From: Primula veris
Lineage: Eukaryota > Streptophyta > Magnoliopsida > Ericales > Primulaceae
Assembly (NCBI GenBank): GCA_963682055.1
Contig: OY821749.1
Span: 17,992,631 to 18,056,630, forward strand
Reading direction: 5' to 3'
DNA: 64,000 nucleotides
Below the pieces are notes generated by a model, which was not told where the DNA came from, made no database searches, and worked only from the letters and a program-made list of their open reading frames with translations. Below, one piece after another: positions 36,261 through 48,800 of this stretch (position 1 is its first letter; each line of letters starts with the position of its first letter). A program made the translations under genes and the position numbers.

Positions 36261-37801
36261 CCAAATGAATTTCATCTGTTCGGTCGCAGTTTTTTTTTTA
36301 ATTGAATAAATATCTACTATTTATTTTGTCTTAATTAGATCACCTTATTTGGATGAAAAATGGTTTTTTCAACTGAAAATATACACTTTAAGACCTCCAT
36401 TAAAAATACTACGAAGGAAGAAAATACTTTTCCTTTCACCGTCTCTTCGAAGATGCTTCTGATTTACTTTAAAACCTTGCTTCTGCTTGGAAATAACAAC
36501 AAGATGGATAGCGGTTTTACTAAATTTTCCTTTAATCTCGGCCTGAACTTTGTTGATGTGGCCATATGTGCAATTAGGAATCAGGGTTCTTTATGGGGAA
36601 ACACCTTCTCTCTCCCGCTCTCTCTATCTCAACATAGCACTCGATAAGTTCAGGAAAACTCGCACACCTTCTCTTCTCCATTGTTTTTTTCTTTAAAAAC
36701 TATTTTACAAGAGCCTAATTATGTCAGGTCGCTGCAATTTTGACATTAACTACGCTAAATTGTTGAAGCAGTTGTAAATGGATATCACATTGATTCACTA
36801 ACTTTTAGGCAATTCGAGGTTCTTAACATGTTGTTTTCAAGCTGAATGGCCAACTCATCCTTCTTTTTCAAGGTAAACTGTAGTTTACCGTTGGGTACCA
36901 GCATGTTTGTGTTGTAGTTGGTTTATCTTTGCTGGCCCATACTGGAGTTAGGTATCCTGTGAAATAATGATGAAAGTCATTTACCTATATTCCTTGAAAT
37001 GCTCTGGTCGATCTAAAAAATCATCGAGAGAAATCCATGCCCCAGTTTAAACTTTTGTGTACATTGTTTTTCAGCATATAAGTTGTGTAAGTCTGATACA
37101 AACAAAGGGCAGGTCTAGTCAGTTTATAACTTCTGACCTTTGCAGACCTCAAAACTAAAATAAGATCGATATCAGACTTCATGTCTGACAACGAGATGAT
37201 CCATTGCGACCCTTCCTTGATCCTGTCACATTCAGAGAAATAAATTCAAATAATCAAATCTATAGTCAGGTCATCCTGTATCACCCTGTCGAGGTAGCTA
37301 AATTTCACTCATGTTTGAAAGATAAAAGTAAACACCATTCTTGACATTCTCAAAATGGTATTAGAACTCAAGTGCAACTACACTCGCATTGCATGAACAG
37401 AGTTGTAGACTATCATAATGAATAAAGGCATAGCTAAACTCAAGTCTAAATATGAGTATTATTATTCAGACACCATGTTCGAAAGAATTTAAATCATAAT
37501 GAATAAAGTCCGAGACCATTGTAAGTCCGGTTCGTGCACAGTAATCATATTCATGGACATTGTTGAGAATAATATGTTATCTATTGCAGCATTTATTAAG
37601 TAGAAGAACCTTTTGTCTTACACAACATAAACCTTAGACGAGAAAACACATTTCGATTAGATAATTCTCAAGTCTCAACCGAACTCTAACAAATGGAAAA
37701 CATTATCAACAACAAACATCAGAAAAAAAGATGTAACCGCTTGGTAGCAAGGGATGTTCATTTTCCTACATATTTCAAAACAAGACTAATAAGTAACAGC
37801 A
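36261..37801. other. Intergenic, no gene seen
   Basis: Spacer between the germin-like fragment and the small membrane protein gene. The frame at 36360-36647 is not recognisable. No clear element ends. Confidence 0.4.
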
Positions 37802-40800
37802 TTAAGCAATCTTCTTATGTTCTTTTTCAACTTGAGAGGTGGTGGTGGTGGTGGTTTCTTTTTGAGCAGATTGGGTGGTCTCTTTTTGAGCAGATTGGGT
37901 GGTCTCTTTTTGAGCAGATTGGGTGGTCTCTTTTTGAGCAGATTGGATTCTCACATATGGGTTCCTTGTCAGTGTCTCTCCCTTCAAGGCAGCTACATAT
38001 CGATCATTCGTATTCTCTTTTCTTTGAATCTCTCCGAGGTATTCTGCCAGCCTCTCTTTATTAACTTTCCCCATCATCTAAATAACAAAGTCAAACAATA
38101 GATCATTAAGATTAATAAATTCAAGAAATAGTAATACAAATATCTCACCCCCACGAAAGAACTGGGAAGAAGAGGAAAAACAAAAGGGTTAGAAGCCTAG
38201 AAGCTGGGTAATTTTTTTTTAAAAGAACAATTAGTAAATGATTATGTGGTATGATAAAGAGGTCAGGTGCATAGTTTCAGTAGTGTGATTGATCAATGTA
38301 CGCAACTGTCCAATAAATAAGAGTATAATTGTTTATAGGCATAGCTCTTCACAATTGCCCTCAAAGTTGGGAGAACATTGATATAGACAACCAGGGCAAG
38401 GACACGGAAACAACAGGTCAAATGACAGATTAAACAAAATTTCAGCTATGAATCAGTTATTCGAAAGGGGTTGAGTTATTGAGTCAATATTGTGCTTAGC
38501 TTAACATGTATATATATGGCACCAATATATAAAATCCAAGTACTTTAGTCGTTTATGATACTAACAAAACATAGGTATCGGAATTTAAAAATATTATGCT
38601 CGAAGACACTGACTTGCTTCAAGTGAAAAAATACTTCTTTATCTTTTTATTCATTTTTTTCCCAAGTGTACATTAATATACAAATAAAGGAGTTTCCGAT
38701 GAAGCCATAAACTACCCCATAAAATGAAAATAACTCTAATTGCTAGTAATTTACTAACGTAAGACAGTTGCATCTCATCACAAAAAAACAATTCAACTTT
38801 TAGTTGGTTTGGTCATTGGACAATATTTGTTGTATCTTGAGCAGTGTTTTAAATAGCGTTATCGTTATCGTAGCGTTTTTTCGAGAGAAACGCTAAAAGC
38901 GCTAATAGCGTTGCTATATAGCGCTTTGCGGTGTATTTTTTTTGCCTAAATATGCACTAAACTTTAGAATATATAACAAAAAAAAAATAAAAAAATATAG
39001 TTATATTAGATAGTAACAAAAAAAAAATCAAAAAAAAAATTGTTGTTGGTGAGTTTCGAACCCAGGTCTGCTGGAAATTACAGCACAGTCTTAACCATCT
39101 GGACTGTAGACACTTTTATGAAAATTGCACAATATATATTTATTATTTAGATTCGCTGTTTTTTTTTTAACTCGCTATTTACGCTTTTGGTCCAGAATTT
39201 CGCGATTTTTGCGCTTTTGGTCCCCTATAGCGCGATTTTAGCGCAATTCCACCCAAAATCGTGATTTTTCGTTGCGTTTTTTACCAAAAAAGCGCTATTT
39301 CGCGCTATATAGCGCTATGTAGCGCGAATTTTAAAACAGAGATCTTGAGCATAATAAGCCACAACCTTCTATCAAAAACGAAAGAAAGACCTGACAATAA
39401 TTAACTGCTATCAAGCATCAGTATGTATCAGTATCTTGAATTATGGAAAGGTTTCGGTGTATGACATATGAACCTCCATATGCTTCCCTTATAGCTTGCC
39501 TGCTTGCTTCTTCTACCCACTTATACATATTTAAAATATTGCAAATACATTTTAACTCTCCAAATCCTGATTTCAAATATCAAACCGTAACCTTGATTTC
39601 TCGAAACTGCTTTTTTCCAGCCTTTTAAGCTAATTTTATTGTCCTTTTCCCAAAAAGTTTCACACATAAATTAAACAAGCCTAATCCTATTTCCTCCCGC
39701 TTTCTTCCGACAAATCCAAAAGTTATAATTTTGATAATTTCAGCTGTCTTCCTAAACTCTCAAGTTAAACAGCTTATATATTGAAAAACTGAAGCCAACT
39801 AACAGATGGTTTCAGATTCTAATCTATCAAGAGCAACTTTTACGTAGATCGGGTCTACCAAAAAAGTAGCAAGGCAACCTATTAAACCAAAGAGAAAAAT
39901 GGGGAACCCGAAGCCTATCCTTAAATTAATAAAAATCAAAACACTATATACTTATTAATTTGGCCTACTTAATTATAGGATAGACCAGGCAGGGACGGAA
40001 GCTATGATAGAAAAAGGGGTGCACTCACAACCCCACAATTTACCAAAAATGCTAATTTCATTAAGAATTTTTTAGAATTATTAAAAACAATGAGTTTTGC
40101 AACCCCATAAAAACTAGCACTTCGTAACTTGCAACCCCAAAATGTTGATCCTGGCTCCGCCCCTGAAACCAAGTCTATCGAAAAGTTTCTCATCTATCAA
40201 AGTTTCCTTTTGAACATCGTTGGGACTCAGTATTTTAATTTATAGGACCCAAATCCAAATTTGTAGTAATAGAAACAGAATAAATTTAAATACATCGCAA
40301 GTTGCATAACACATCGGATTCATTTCGAATTTGCAGCAAGTAGTGGTATTAAGTGGAATCAAGTAACAAAAAATGCACAGAATAATAATAATAGAAAAGA
40401 AAAGAAAAAAAGCTGTATATAAGTAAGTGAGTAAGTATGTACTTGAGTACCGGCGCTGAAATTGGTGCAGAATAAATACAGATGTATCGCATGATGCAAT
40501 AACACATCGAATTCATTTCCAACTTGCAGCAAGTAGTGGCAGAGAAGGAATTATGTGGAAACAGTCGGGGGCCGCAACCCATTTTGATAAAAAAACAATG
40601 AAACAGTAAATCTTTTCTATGTGTTTTAATCCAAATTTTCTAAAATTTCGCCCGCCATTTTACGGGAAAAAACCCATAAAGGGTAATTAAAAAAAATTAT
40701 ATAGAATATCGGCCCCTCCAATTTTCAATCCCTGGTTACGTCACTGAGTAGTGGTATTAAATGGAAACAAAAGCAACAAAAAGCACAGAACAACAATAAT

Positions 40801-41084
40801 AGAAAAGAAAAAACTGTGTATACGCAACAAGTAGTATGCATCTTAGTAATCAATCGAATTGATAATCGAAATAATAACAGGAGAATAACCGATACTCAAA
40901 CCAAAAATTGAGTCATCAAAACAAATTACATCTTATCCGAGGGTTCAGTTTGCTTAAATGGAAACAAAAGCAACAAAAAGCACAGAACAACAACAACAAC
41001 AACAATAATAATTAAATAAATAAATGTGTATAACTAAGTATGTAGCAAGCAAGTAGTGGCATGGAAGGAATTAGGTGGAGACAT

Positions 41085-41123
<39 letters not shown>

Positions 41124-41551
41124 GCGCCCCCATTTTTGATATAAAAAAAAAACGATGAAAAAGTAATAATTTCGTATGTATTTTGATAATTAAAAAAAAT
41201 AGCGTTCGGAACCGTCCATAAACAATTGCTAACTGTGACTGAGTAGTGATATTAAATGGTAACAAAAAGCAAAGAACAAGAAGAATAATAGAAAACAAAT
41301 AGAAAAGGTGTGTATAAGCAAGTAATTAAGTGTGTATGCATGTATTGTACTTGGGTATCGGGGCGGGAATTGGTACGGAGGTGAGCCTCGAGGTTGTTGG
41401 TGCGGGTATTAGTGAGCTGCATAACACAGAACCCAATGACTCCCGGAACGACGCCACACACGGTGGCGAAGGCAAAGAAGAAAGGCTTGGAATCCCTTGT
41501 TTTACGAACTAGGTACCTCCACGTCCCGCTCTTCTCCCACAACAGCGACAT
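37802..41551 (-). CDS. Small plant membrane protein of unknown function
   Basis: Two exons on the minus strand, 41551-41351 and 38077-37802, joined in frame at CCCAA|GTACAA and TTTAG|ATGATG to 158 aa. Residues 1-22 are charged, about 24-46 form one hydrophobic segment (FFFAFATVCGVVPGVIG), and 68-110 are a charged helix (MGKVNKERLAEYLGEIQRK) ending in GETLTRNPYVRIQ. From memory, both halves resemble one conserved small plant protein, so I join them across a 3.3-kb intron despite its length. The C-terminus carries four copies of the octapeptide SAQKETTQ followed by a Thr run, probably specific to this lineage. The function is unknown. Separate small genes are the alternative, but phase and family resemblance favour one gene. 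Confidence 0.75.
37855..37946 (-). repeat. 24-bp in-frame coding repeat, about 3.7 units
   Basis: The unit tttttgagcaga plus ttgggtggtctc on the plus strand is repeated exactly, encoding SAQKETTQ on the minus strand. The identity between units implies recent slippage or expansion. It is followed by a (GGT)n run encoding Thr. Confidence 0.95.
38842..39341. mobile_element. hAT-type foldback element with tRNA-like core
   Basis: It starts CAGTGTTTTAAA and ends TTTTAAAACAGAG. A perfect 8-bp duplication ATCTTGAG lies at 38834-38841 and 39342-39349, the hAT size. Both flanks are rich in gcgctatatagcgct-type words in opposite orientation. Inside, the minus strand at about 39040-39110 reads like a tRNA-derived piece with ATGGTTAAGACTG and GGGTTCGAAACTC (box B). 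There is no transposase. It lies in the long intron of the small membrane protein gene. Confidence 0.85.
39990..40165. mobile_element. hAT-like MITE (CAGGGRCGGA ends)
   Basis: It starts CAGGGACGGAAGC and ends GGCTCCGCCCCTG, an inverted repeat. The 8-bp flanks agaccagg and aaaccaag match at six of eight positions. It is 176 bp and non-coding, in the same intron. Confidence 0.7.
40685..40745 (-). repeat. Single-ended element relic, related to 43395-43440
   Basis: On the minus strand, gtgacgtaaccagggattg followed by ggaggggccgat. It is homologous to gtgacggaaccagggagttg and gggaggggccgat at 43395-43440 on the plus strand. Only one end is recognisable in each. Confidence 0.5.
41087..41122. repeat. 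G36 homopolymer
   Basis: Thirty-six uninterrupted G residues on the plus strand (C on the coding strand of the host gene), in intron 1 of the small membrane protein gene, inside the tandem repeat array. Confidence 0.9.
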
Positions 41552-41573
41552 CTCTCTCTCTCTCTCTCTCTCT
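41551..41573. repeat. (CT)n tract abutting the start codon of the small membrane protein gene
   Basis: Uninterrupted tc repeat on the plus strand (GA on the coding strand) directly 5' of the ATG at 41551, so probably in the 5' UTR. Confidence 0.85.
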
Positions 41574-41713
41574 TTCTCAGGACTGAAAATCCCTTGTTTG
41601 ATTATTATTTCTCAGGAAAAATTGGGTACTATAAAAGAAAACACTTATACCTTCAATTGGTTCACTCTACTTTCAAAATTCTCAATTTAGCCACTACTGT
41701 ATAATTAAATTCG

Positions 41714-41846
41714 GACAATTTTTTTTTTTTTTTTTTTTATTCCTCCTTTGGAGAGGACTGCGAAACTTGCAGGAGATACGGTTCGAACCCTGGTGGTGAG
41801 CGTGGTATACTCGGGTAACAACCACGTGGCTACCAACCACTTGCTC
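41714..41846 (-). mobile_element. SINE retrotransposon (copy 2)
   Basis: On the minus strand it starts gagcaagtggttggtag, carries GGGTTCGAACC (box B), and ends in a 20-base poly(A) tail (T run at 41719-41738). The 7-bp direct repeat aaattcg (41707-41713, 41847-41853) flanks it. Body words tatactcgggtaacaaccacgtgg match copy 1 at 14454-14586. It lies between divergently transcribed genes. Confidence 0.8.
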
Positions 41847-41853
41847 AAATTCG

Positions 41854-42809
41854 ATGTAACAAATTTGATGTAACAAAATTACAAATGAAACATTTGAATG
41901 AAACATAACCAATGAGTTATTAGACATTAGAAATATAACAACTTTTACTTAAAAAGAACAGTACTGAAATTAACAAATTAACATAAAAAATTAATTCATA
42001 TCTATAATATAATTTATATATATATATTCACGCGTTGCGTGTACGATACGTAGTGACATAGATATAATCCCGATAAATAAACTTAATATTTTTTTTAAAA
42101 TTTAAATATCAAATGATTAAATATAATTAATTAACAATCGTATATAAAGAGTAACATAATGTTTTACTCTTATAAAAATTACACAACGATTTTGTTTGGA
42201 ATATAAATGTGTGAAAAATAATATTTTTTAAGTTATTTATGTATTTGAATTGAGTGGAGAGTAATTACAATATTAGAGTGACGGTATATTTGGAAAATTT
42301 GGGCAAAATTGGGCAGACTCAAAATGTTTGGATTGACTTATATTAATAATATGATAAACAATTGGTTTCGTTCGGTTTCAAAAACATTCAAACCGCAAAC
42401 CAACCAATTAAATCGGTTTTTACAATTTTAAACTAAAAAAACAAATCAAATATCAATCGATTTGGTTTAGTTTTTGGTCGGCTCTATCGGCTTGGTTCAG
42501 TCTAACTGTTATCACTTAACACTATTAATGGTCGACATAAAACAAGATTGAGAAAGTTTTAATGAAAGAGTAAACAGACAAAGTATAAGTGAGGCTAAAT
42601 AATTAAGTTATCTATAAATTATAATTATAGATTTATAGTAATATTTATAAAATCAGAACATATTCAATTTGATCTGATTCCGTTCAAAAAATGTTCAAAC
42701 CGCAAGTCGAATCCATTGACCTGTACCCTTATTTTCAAACCCACCAAATCAAACCAAATTAGTTGGCTTTTTGGTCATAAAATAAGATTGAAAAGGTTTT
42801 ATAATGAAA

Positions 42810-42811
<2 letters not shown>
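41854..42811. other. Divergent intergenic region with degenerate repeats
   Basis: Spacer upstream of the amylase gene. About 42355-42500 and 42655-42800 share ttcggtttcaaa/ccgttcaaaa, 'attcaaaccgcaa(a/g)' and 'ataaaa(c)aagattgagaaa/gattgaaaagg' words, an old duplication of roughly 300 bp. An AT-rich piece with cacgcgttgcgtgtacg lies at 42030-42047. No gene. Confidence 0.45.
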
Positions 42812-42845
<34 letters not shown>

Positions 42846-42873
42846 CTAAATAGAGTGAGAGAGAGAGAGAGAC
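42812..42873. repeat. (GA)n tracts in the 5' leader of the amylase gene
   Basis: Two GA runs (about 42812-42843 and 42856-42873) separated by gctctaaatagagt, ending 15 bp before the ATG. They probably lie in the 5' UTR and are candidate sites for GAGA-binding BBR/BPC proteins (inference). Confidence 0.8.
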
Positions 42874-42888
42874 TACAAAGTCCAAAAA

Positions 42889-45800
42889 ATGAACAACGAC
42901 CAAACCACCCCCGATTATCTCCACCGCCGCCCCCGCGGATTCGCCGCCACCACCACCCCAACAAGAGGAGGAAAAAAGGAGAGAGAGAGCGAGAAGGAGC
43001 GGACGAAGCTCCGTGAACGCCACAGGCGGGCCATCACCAGCCGGATGCTAGCGGGGCTCCGTCAGTACGGAAACTATCCCCTTCCCGCACGTGCGGACAT
43101 CAACGACGTCTTATCTGCCCTCGCACGACAGGCTGGATGGACTGTTCTACCTGATGGGTCTACTTTCCGGGACTCATCCTCCTCTACCTCTACCTCTACT
43201 CCCCCCGTAACCTCCCTCCCTCTCTATTTATTTATCTATCTATCTATTTAATACTCTCTCCTACCCAATTTAATAGGAATTTTGGTAATACTTGCAATTT
43301 TACTATGATAAATTGGTATCCTAATTCTAAATTTTAGCTCTCCTCCACTACTTCCTGATATGTAATAGTAGATGTGGCCCACACATTACATGTGCAGGTA
43401 GTGACGGAACCAGGGAGTTGAAATGGGAGGGGCCGATTTTCTATATAATTGTTTGGTTGTAGTTTTTAAGATGAACGTATATGTTTTTGTGCTTATAAGC
43501 TGGAATAAATTTCGTCTGCGAGCGTAAAAGCAAAATTTATGACATATTCGGTTTGAGTGAGTTATAGTGTTCTCGAAGATAATAAAAAGAAAAATTGTGG
43601 TACATATAGTTAGTTTTCTTTTTAAAAGATTTCATATAGAGAGAGTGAAAGCTGAAAAGCAGAATTAACCAACATTTAGTAAGTGACTTGTGTACCTCAA
43701 CTTATTGTAATTGCTTTTGAATTTGTGTTCTTAGGGATTGTTTGTTTGCAGATTTTAAGATCAACTTATTTGGTTTCTTACTTATAAGCTGGAATAACAT
43801 TCGTCCGCGAACGTAGAAGCAAAATCATGACACATTTTGTTTCAGTGAGTTTTACAAGAAAATGAAAAGAAAATTTGTGCTACATGCCTACATTTAAATA
43901 GTGTTTTTTGTAGATTCCACTAGAGGGATTGAAAACTGAAAACCAAAACTATGCTACATTTAGTTGGTTTGATGAGTTGCCAGGGAAATTTGACAGTAAT
44001 GTATATTTTATGCACTATATCAAATCTATTCGGTGGACTAAATTCCTCCGCTTATAATACAATATCTGTCATTTTGTATCAACTTATTCTTACTACTTTG
44101 AACTTTTATAAAGGATATGCTTTTCCCTTTATTTCGATATCGTTAATGTTTGACTCCAGACATAGCTTTTTTCAATTATGGAATGAGAGTTTCTTATATG
44201 GTATATGTAAAAATGGAGACTAAATACTGCAATGGCATAGGCAAGATTCGACTTTTTAAGCAAGTCATATTCCAAATCCAAGATCAAATAGGATACTATT
44301 AATTAGATTATTAGTGGTATATAAACAAAACTGGGGCTATGGAATTGCACCTCGAAGAATATGTGGACCATATTCTATTGAGCTGCCGCTGTGGAATAAA
44401 TATCTTTTAGTTATGGTAATATAGAAGTAGTATCAGTGTATCCAAAAGTTTAAGTTTGTAGTTTATGCTTATTTACCTTTGCTTATATATATATATTTTA
44501 TGACAAAATGTGACCTGCTTCTTTATCTTTTTTAAACTTATTGAATTTTTGAAACTTCCGAATATCAAGTTTGTTTAGATTTGATCTAATATATCGTTGG
44601 ACAGTTATATTTCAAAAACATGGGAGAAAATAACATATTATGTTTGTTTATGCGCAGGCGTTATTTTCTGTTAGGCCAGCTGGAAGTTCACCGTCAAACT
44701 GCTCGCTTAGAAAATGCAGTGCAAATGCTTCATTAGACTGTCAGCCATCACTTTTCAAATTTGATGAGAATTTATCTCCAGCGTCACTTGATTCCATTAT
44801 TGTCTCAGAGAGAGACACAAATAGTGAAAAGTATACGAGCCCTGATAACTCTTCTGAGTGCCTGGGGAATGATCAGGTTTAGTTCCCATGTCCTTGCACT
44901 GGTACTACTAATATTTAATATATATTTCAAGTTTCCTTGTTTTGGAACATTTTAAATTTGTCACAAGTATGGCCAGTCTATTTATTATTTGTCCCCTTTT
45001 TACTCCTTTTCACTTATTTTTCTGGTCAGTAACTTATAATTCCGTTTAGATAGCGTACAAAAGATTAGATGAAGTAGTGTTGCTTTAGTTCATCACTTAC
45101 TGTATATCATTGTCTTTAGATGCCTTATGTATTACTATCATTTTGAGATGCTTTCAAGATTATTGTATTTTAGTGATCATTTGCTTCGTTATTTGGGTAT
45201 TTAGTTTAAACATTTTGTGCATTAGTTTCATTACAAGAGCTTTGACATTATAGATTTCATACGACGACATAACAAATTACACGGTGTGTCAACTTGGCTC
45301 CTTTTTAGAATCATTTTTGTTTTTTTACTAGCTGATGTGTATTGATGACACCACCTTGATAATCAGCCTGACCTCCTTTTGAAACACAAATTGCATGGGG
45401 AAAAATAACTGAAATATATTTGAGGTCAGGTGGATTGATTAGCCTGTCCCCCTTCATTTTGCACATCGCTGCCCATTAAATGTATGTTTTTAATTTGAAC
45501 ACTAAGTTACTTTGAAGTTCATTGATTTGATCATCTGTTGCATTATCTTTGATTTGCTAAAACATAAAATGATAGTCACTGAAAAAAGTTAATCTGTCGG
45601 CCGAACCATTACCTCGAAATTTATTTGATTGTTCCTCATGTTAATTTATGCATTACTCACGATGATGACTTATAGCTATCGTATTAAGTCAATTGATATG
45701 GTTGAATATTGCAGCTTATGCATGTAATTGGCTCCAAAGAGCATGGGAATGATTTTGCTGGATCTCCATATGTCCCTGTTTATGTGTCGCTTGCTGTAAG

Positions 45801-48800
45801 TCAATTTTTATATTACTTGAATGACCTAATTTAGGAGCAGTTTTCCTCATACCAGTGGTGTCTCCAACATTTTAGAAGCCCAAGTTGAATTCTTAAAAAA
45901 CGGTGGCTTTTAAATGGAAAAAAAAATTCCTTGCACAAATCCTGATTTTCTGCCTTTTCTTACTCATAGAGGATATGGGAGTGAGTATATTAATCGTATG
46001 AGATGCAAAGCCGACACTGAACATGATTTCAAAATTTTCTTTATAATAAAGAAGTGGCCAAACGCTGTAACAAAGAGAATGCTGCTTGCACCTATGACTA
46101 GTCAAAAGTAGTTGTTGCCTCATATTAGTACTTGTTATTAGAGAGGTCACTTTCTAAATGTCTCTTTTAAGACCAAGTTTCTGATTCTGTAAATTGCACA
46201 TAAAAATGTGGGACCCCTAAATTTGGATGGCAAACGCTTCTACTTTGGTGAATCAGCCTGAATACGCCCTGATTTTAACTTGCAATGCCATTTCATCTAA
46301 TTTGTTTATTTTTTTCATAATTTTCTAATATAATGCCTATTTCAGAATGGCGTGATCAATAAATTTTGTCAGTTGGTCAATCCTGAAGGTATTAGACAAG
46401 AGTTAAGACATCTCAAGTCTCTACAAGTTGATGGCGTTGTCGTAGATTGTTGGTGGGGTATAGTTGAAGGATGGACACCACAAAAATATGAATGGTCTGG
46501 TTACAGAGAACTGTTTACAATTGTTCGAGAGTTCCAGTTAAAGTTGCAGGTGATTCTCAGGACCACCTTCATTATGACATTATTGAATTTCTATATAAAT
46601 ATTATTTTCAAATCCCATTTCCGACGATGGTGCAGGTTTTGTCTCTATTTCCTCTCCTTGTTCCATGATAAGCTTGAAGATGCATTTTGTATTGAGTCTT
46701 GTGTGGTTGCAGTTTATAAGCTCAGCTATTTTCTTAAACGCTGGACTGGTTTTCTTTGACAAGCTTGAAAACTGAGTTTTTTTGGTCTTTTGGCATGAAT
46801 AAGCCAGAAGCTTTATGATGGGTGAACCTACTTTCTTTAATGGAATTTAAAGAATCCCGCCTATTTGCTTAAGTACTGCAACCGAACAAGCTCTCGACCG
46901 AGTTGGTCGACCAGCTTAAAAGCTAAGTTTTTTGCAGGGTTTGTGCCTGAAAATTAGAAGCTTTAAGCAGGACGAAGTCACTTTTTTTCTCAAACTTGAG
47001 AATCTGCTTATTTGTTTAAAAGCTGAAGCAAAAAAGCCCTTAGTTTACCATCATTATCTGATACTTAAGTGAATTGTTGGTACTTGGTACTTAACCCTTT
47101 CGCTGTCCAGACTATCGAAATAATACTGACCATCTAGATATTTCTAGATAGCTGAAAGTCTGTCTCTCGTTTATTTTAGGTTGTACTGACATTCAATGAG
47201 TGTGGAGGAATTGAGTCATCTGGTGTTATGGTCTCTCTCCCACAGTGGGTAATGGAGGTAGGGAAAGAAAACCCAGATATATTCTTTACAGACCGAGAAG
47301 GAAGGAGAAATACTGAAAGCCTTTCGTGGGGAGTTGATAAAGAACGGGTATTAAAAGGAAGAACTGGTCTAGAGGTAATAAATTTGTCAAATATAAATAA
47401 ATACTCAAGTTCCTCTTTTAATTGACACATCATGGTTTGTGATGTTACGACAGTTACACAACTCTGCAAGGTTTAGTTTGTCACATTCTTAGAGATTTTT
47501 GGTGATTCTATTTATCATAGGTTAGCTTTATTTTACTTGGTGTCCGTTGTTTCATTGTTTGTTTACTTAACCAAAGATTATAAAGGAAAAGTAAATATCT
47601 GCAAGCCTGTTTAATCCACTGTTGATAACACTTGCATATCTCACATTAAAATTTCAATTATTATTAGTTTTACCTGGGGGAGGGATGTGTCCAGGCTCTC
47701 TGGATAATGGAGTATTAGTATAAAATGATATTAACTTGCAATTCGCAAAAATATTTAAAAAATAACTTTCTTAACATCCAAATATAGAGTTATTGTGTCA
47801 CATTTGATGGGTATTGCGGATGTAGGACTGCTGGTAATGATATTGAGTGTGTAGTTACACTCTCAACACCCAATTTCAAAAATGCACTTTCTTCTGTCCT
47901 GTTTTGAGGAGTCTAGTGGTATGCAGTCCGTAATTCTTTCTATGTTTGATATTTATATTTTTCTTTCCAGGTCTATTTTGACTTCATGAGAAGCTTTCGT
48001 AGCGAGTTTGATGATTTATTTGCAGAGGGTTTAATCTCTGCAGTTCATATTGGCCTAGGGGCTTCTGGTGAATTAAAATATCCCTCTTTTTCAGAGAGAA
48101 TGGGATGGAGATATCCTGGTATTGGTGAGTTTCAGGTATTTACTTCTTTTAAAAAAAATATTCTTTTGGCAAAGAGGGACAGTACCCTCAGAATTCTATT
48201 AATCAAATATGAACAAGCCTCAGAAATCAGACGTGACGTCTACAAAATAAGTTTGGTAGACGTGAGGAAGGCTACACACTTTTTTCTTTTAAACTCTTAA
48301 ATGTTCATTTCTTTTCTCTTTCTTCTTCTAGAGAGCTGAATGGAAGTGCATGTTAATCTGATTAAATGTTTTTTTTTGTGCATTGGCATCTCATAAGAAT
48401 ATGTGTGCATAATGGTTTTTGTGAGAGAAATGCATTGTTGTGAGGACTTTTTACGCTTATTCTCTTATTCGTCCAGTTCTTGCGAAAAGATGAGTTTTTT
48501 ATCATAGAGAAATAGCTGCTTTTAGTGTGCCATGTTGCTCAAGGGTTGAAAAACGAACTAAGTAAAGATAGAGCTCATTGATGTCATATAACGGATTCCA
48601 ATCAAATGTGTTTATATCATTCTTCTTGGACAGCATCTTCTAACTATGCTGATAGTTTTAGTTTTCCAAGATCAATTTTATACAAATCACTCATTCCCTT
48701 CCATTTTGGTGTCCAATATCCACTTTTGGGATTATCTCATTATGTTTCTGCTTTTCCCAAAAGTAGTGAGTAAGATTTCATTACTTTCCAGTTTATCCCT

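Larger units (their letters stand above)
40338..41380 (-). repeat. Four-copy tandem repeat reaching into exon 1
   Basis: The unit 'agtagtggtattaaatggaaacaa..aaagcacagaa(c/t)aa' recurs at about 40338, 40749, 40956 and 41243. The copy at 41243 runs into coding exon 1. The copy at 40338 also includes a diverged image of the exon end: on the minus strand GGTACTCAA|GTACAT at about 40443-40460, against GATACCCAA|GTACAA at the real junction. Confidence 0.75.

Noticed and set aside
36360..36647. 95-codon plus-strand frame after the germin-like fragment
   Set aside because: It does not continue the germin-like homology and matches no family I know.
39040..39110. Possible functional tRNA gene
   Set aside because: It lies within a transposon and lacks convincing acceptor and D-arm pairing; treated as a tRNA-derived relic.
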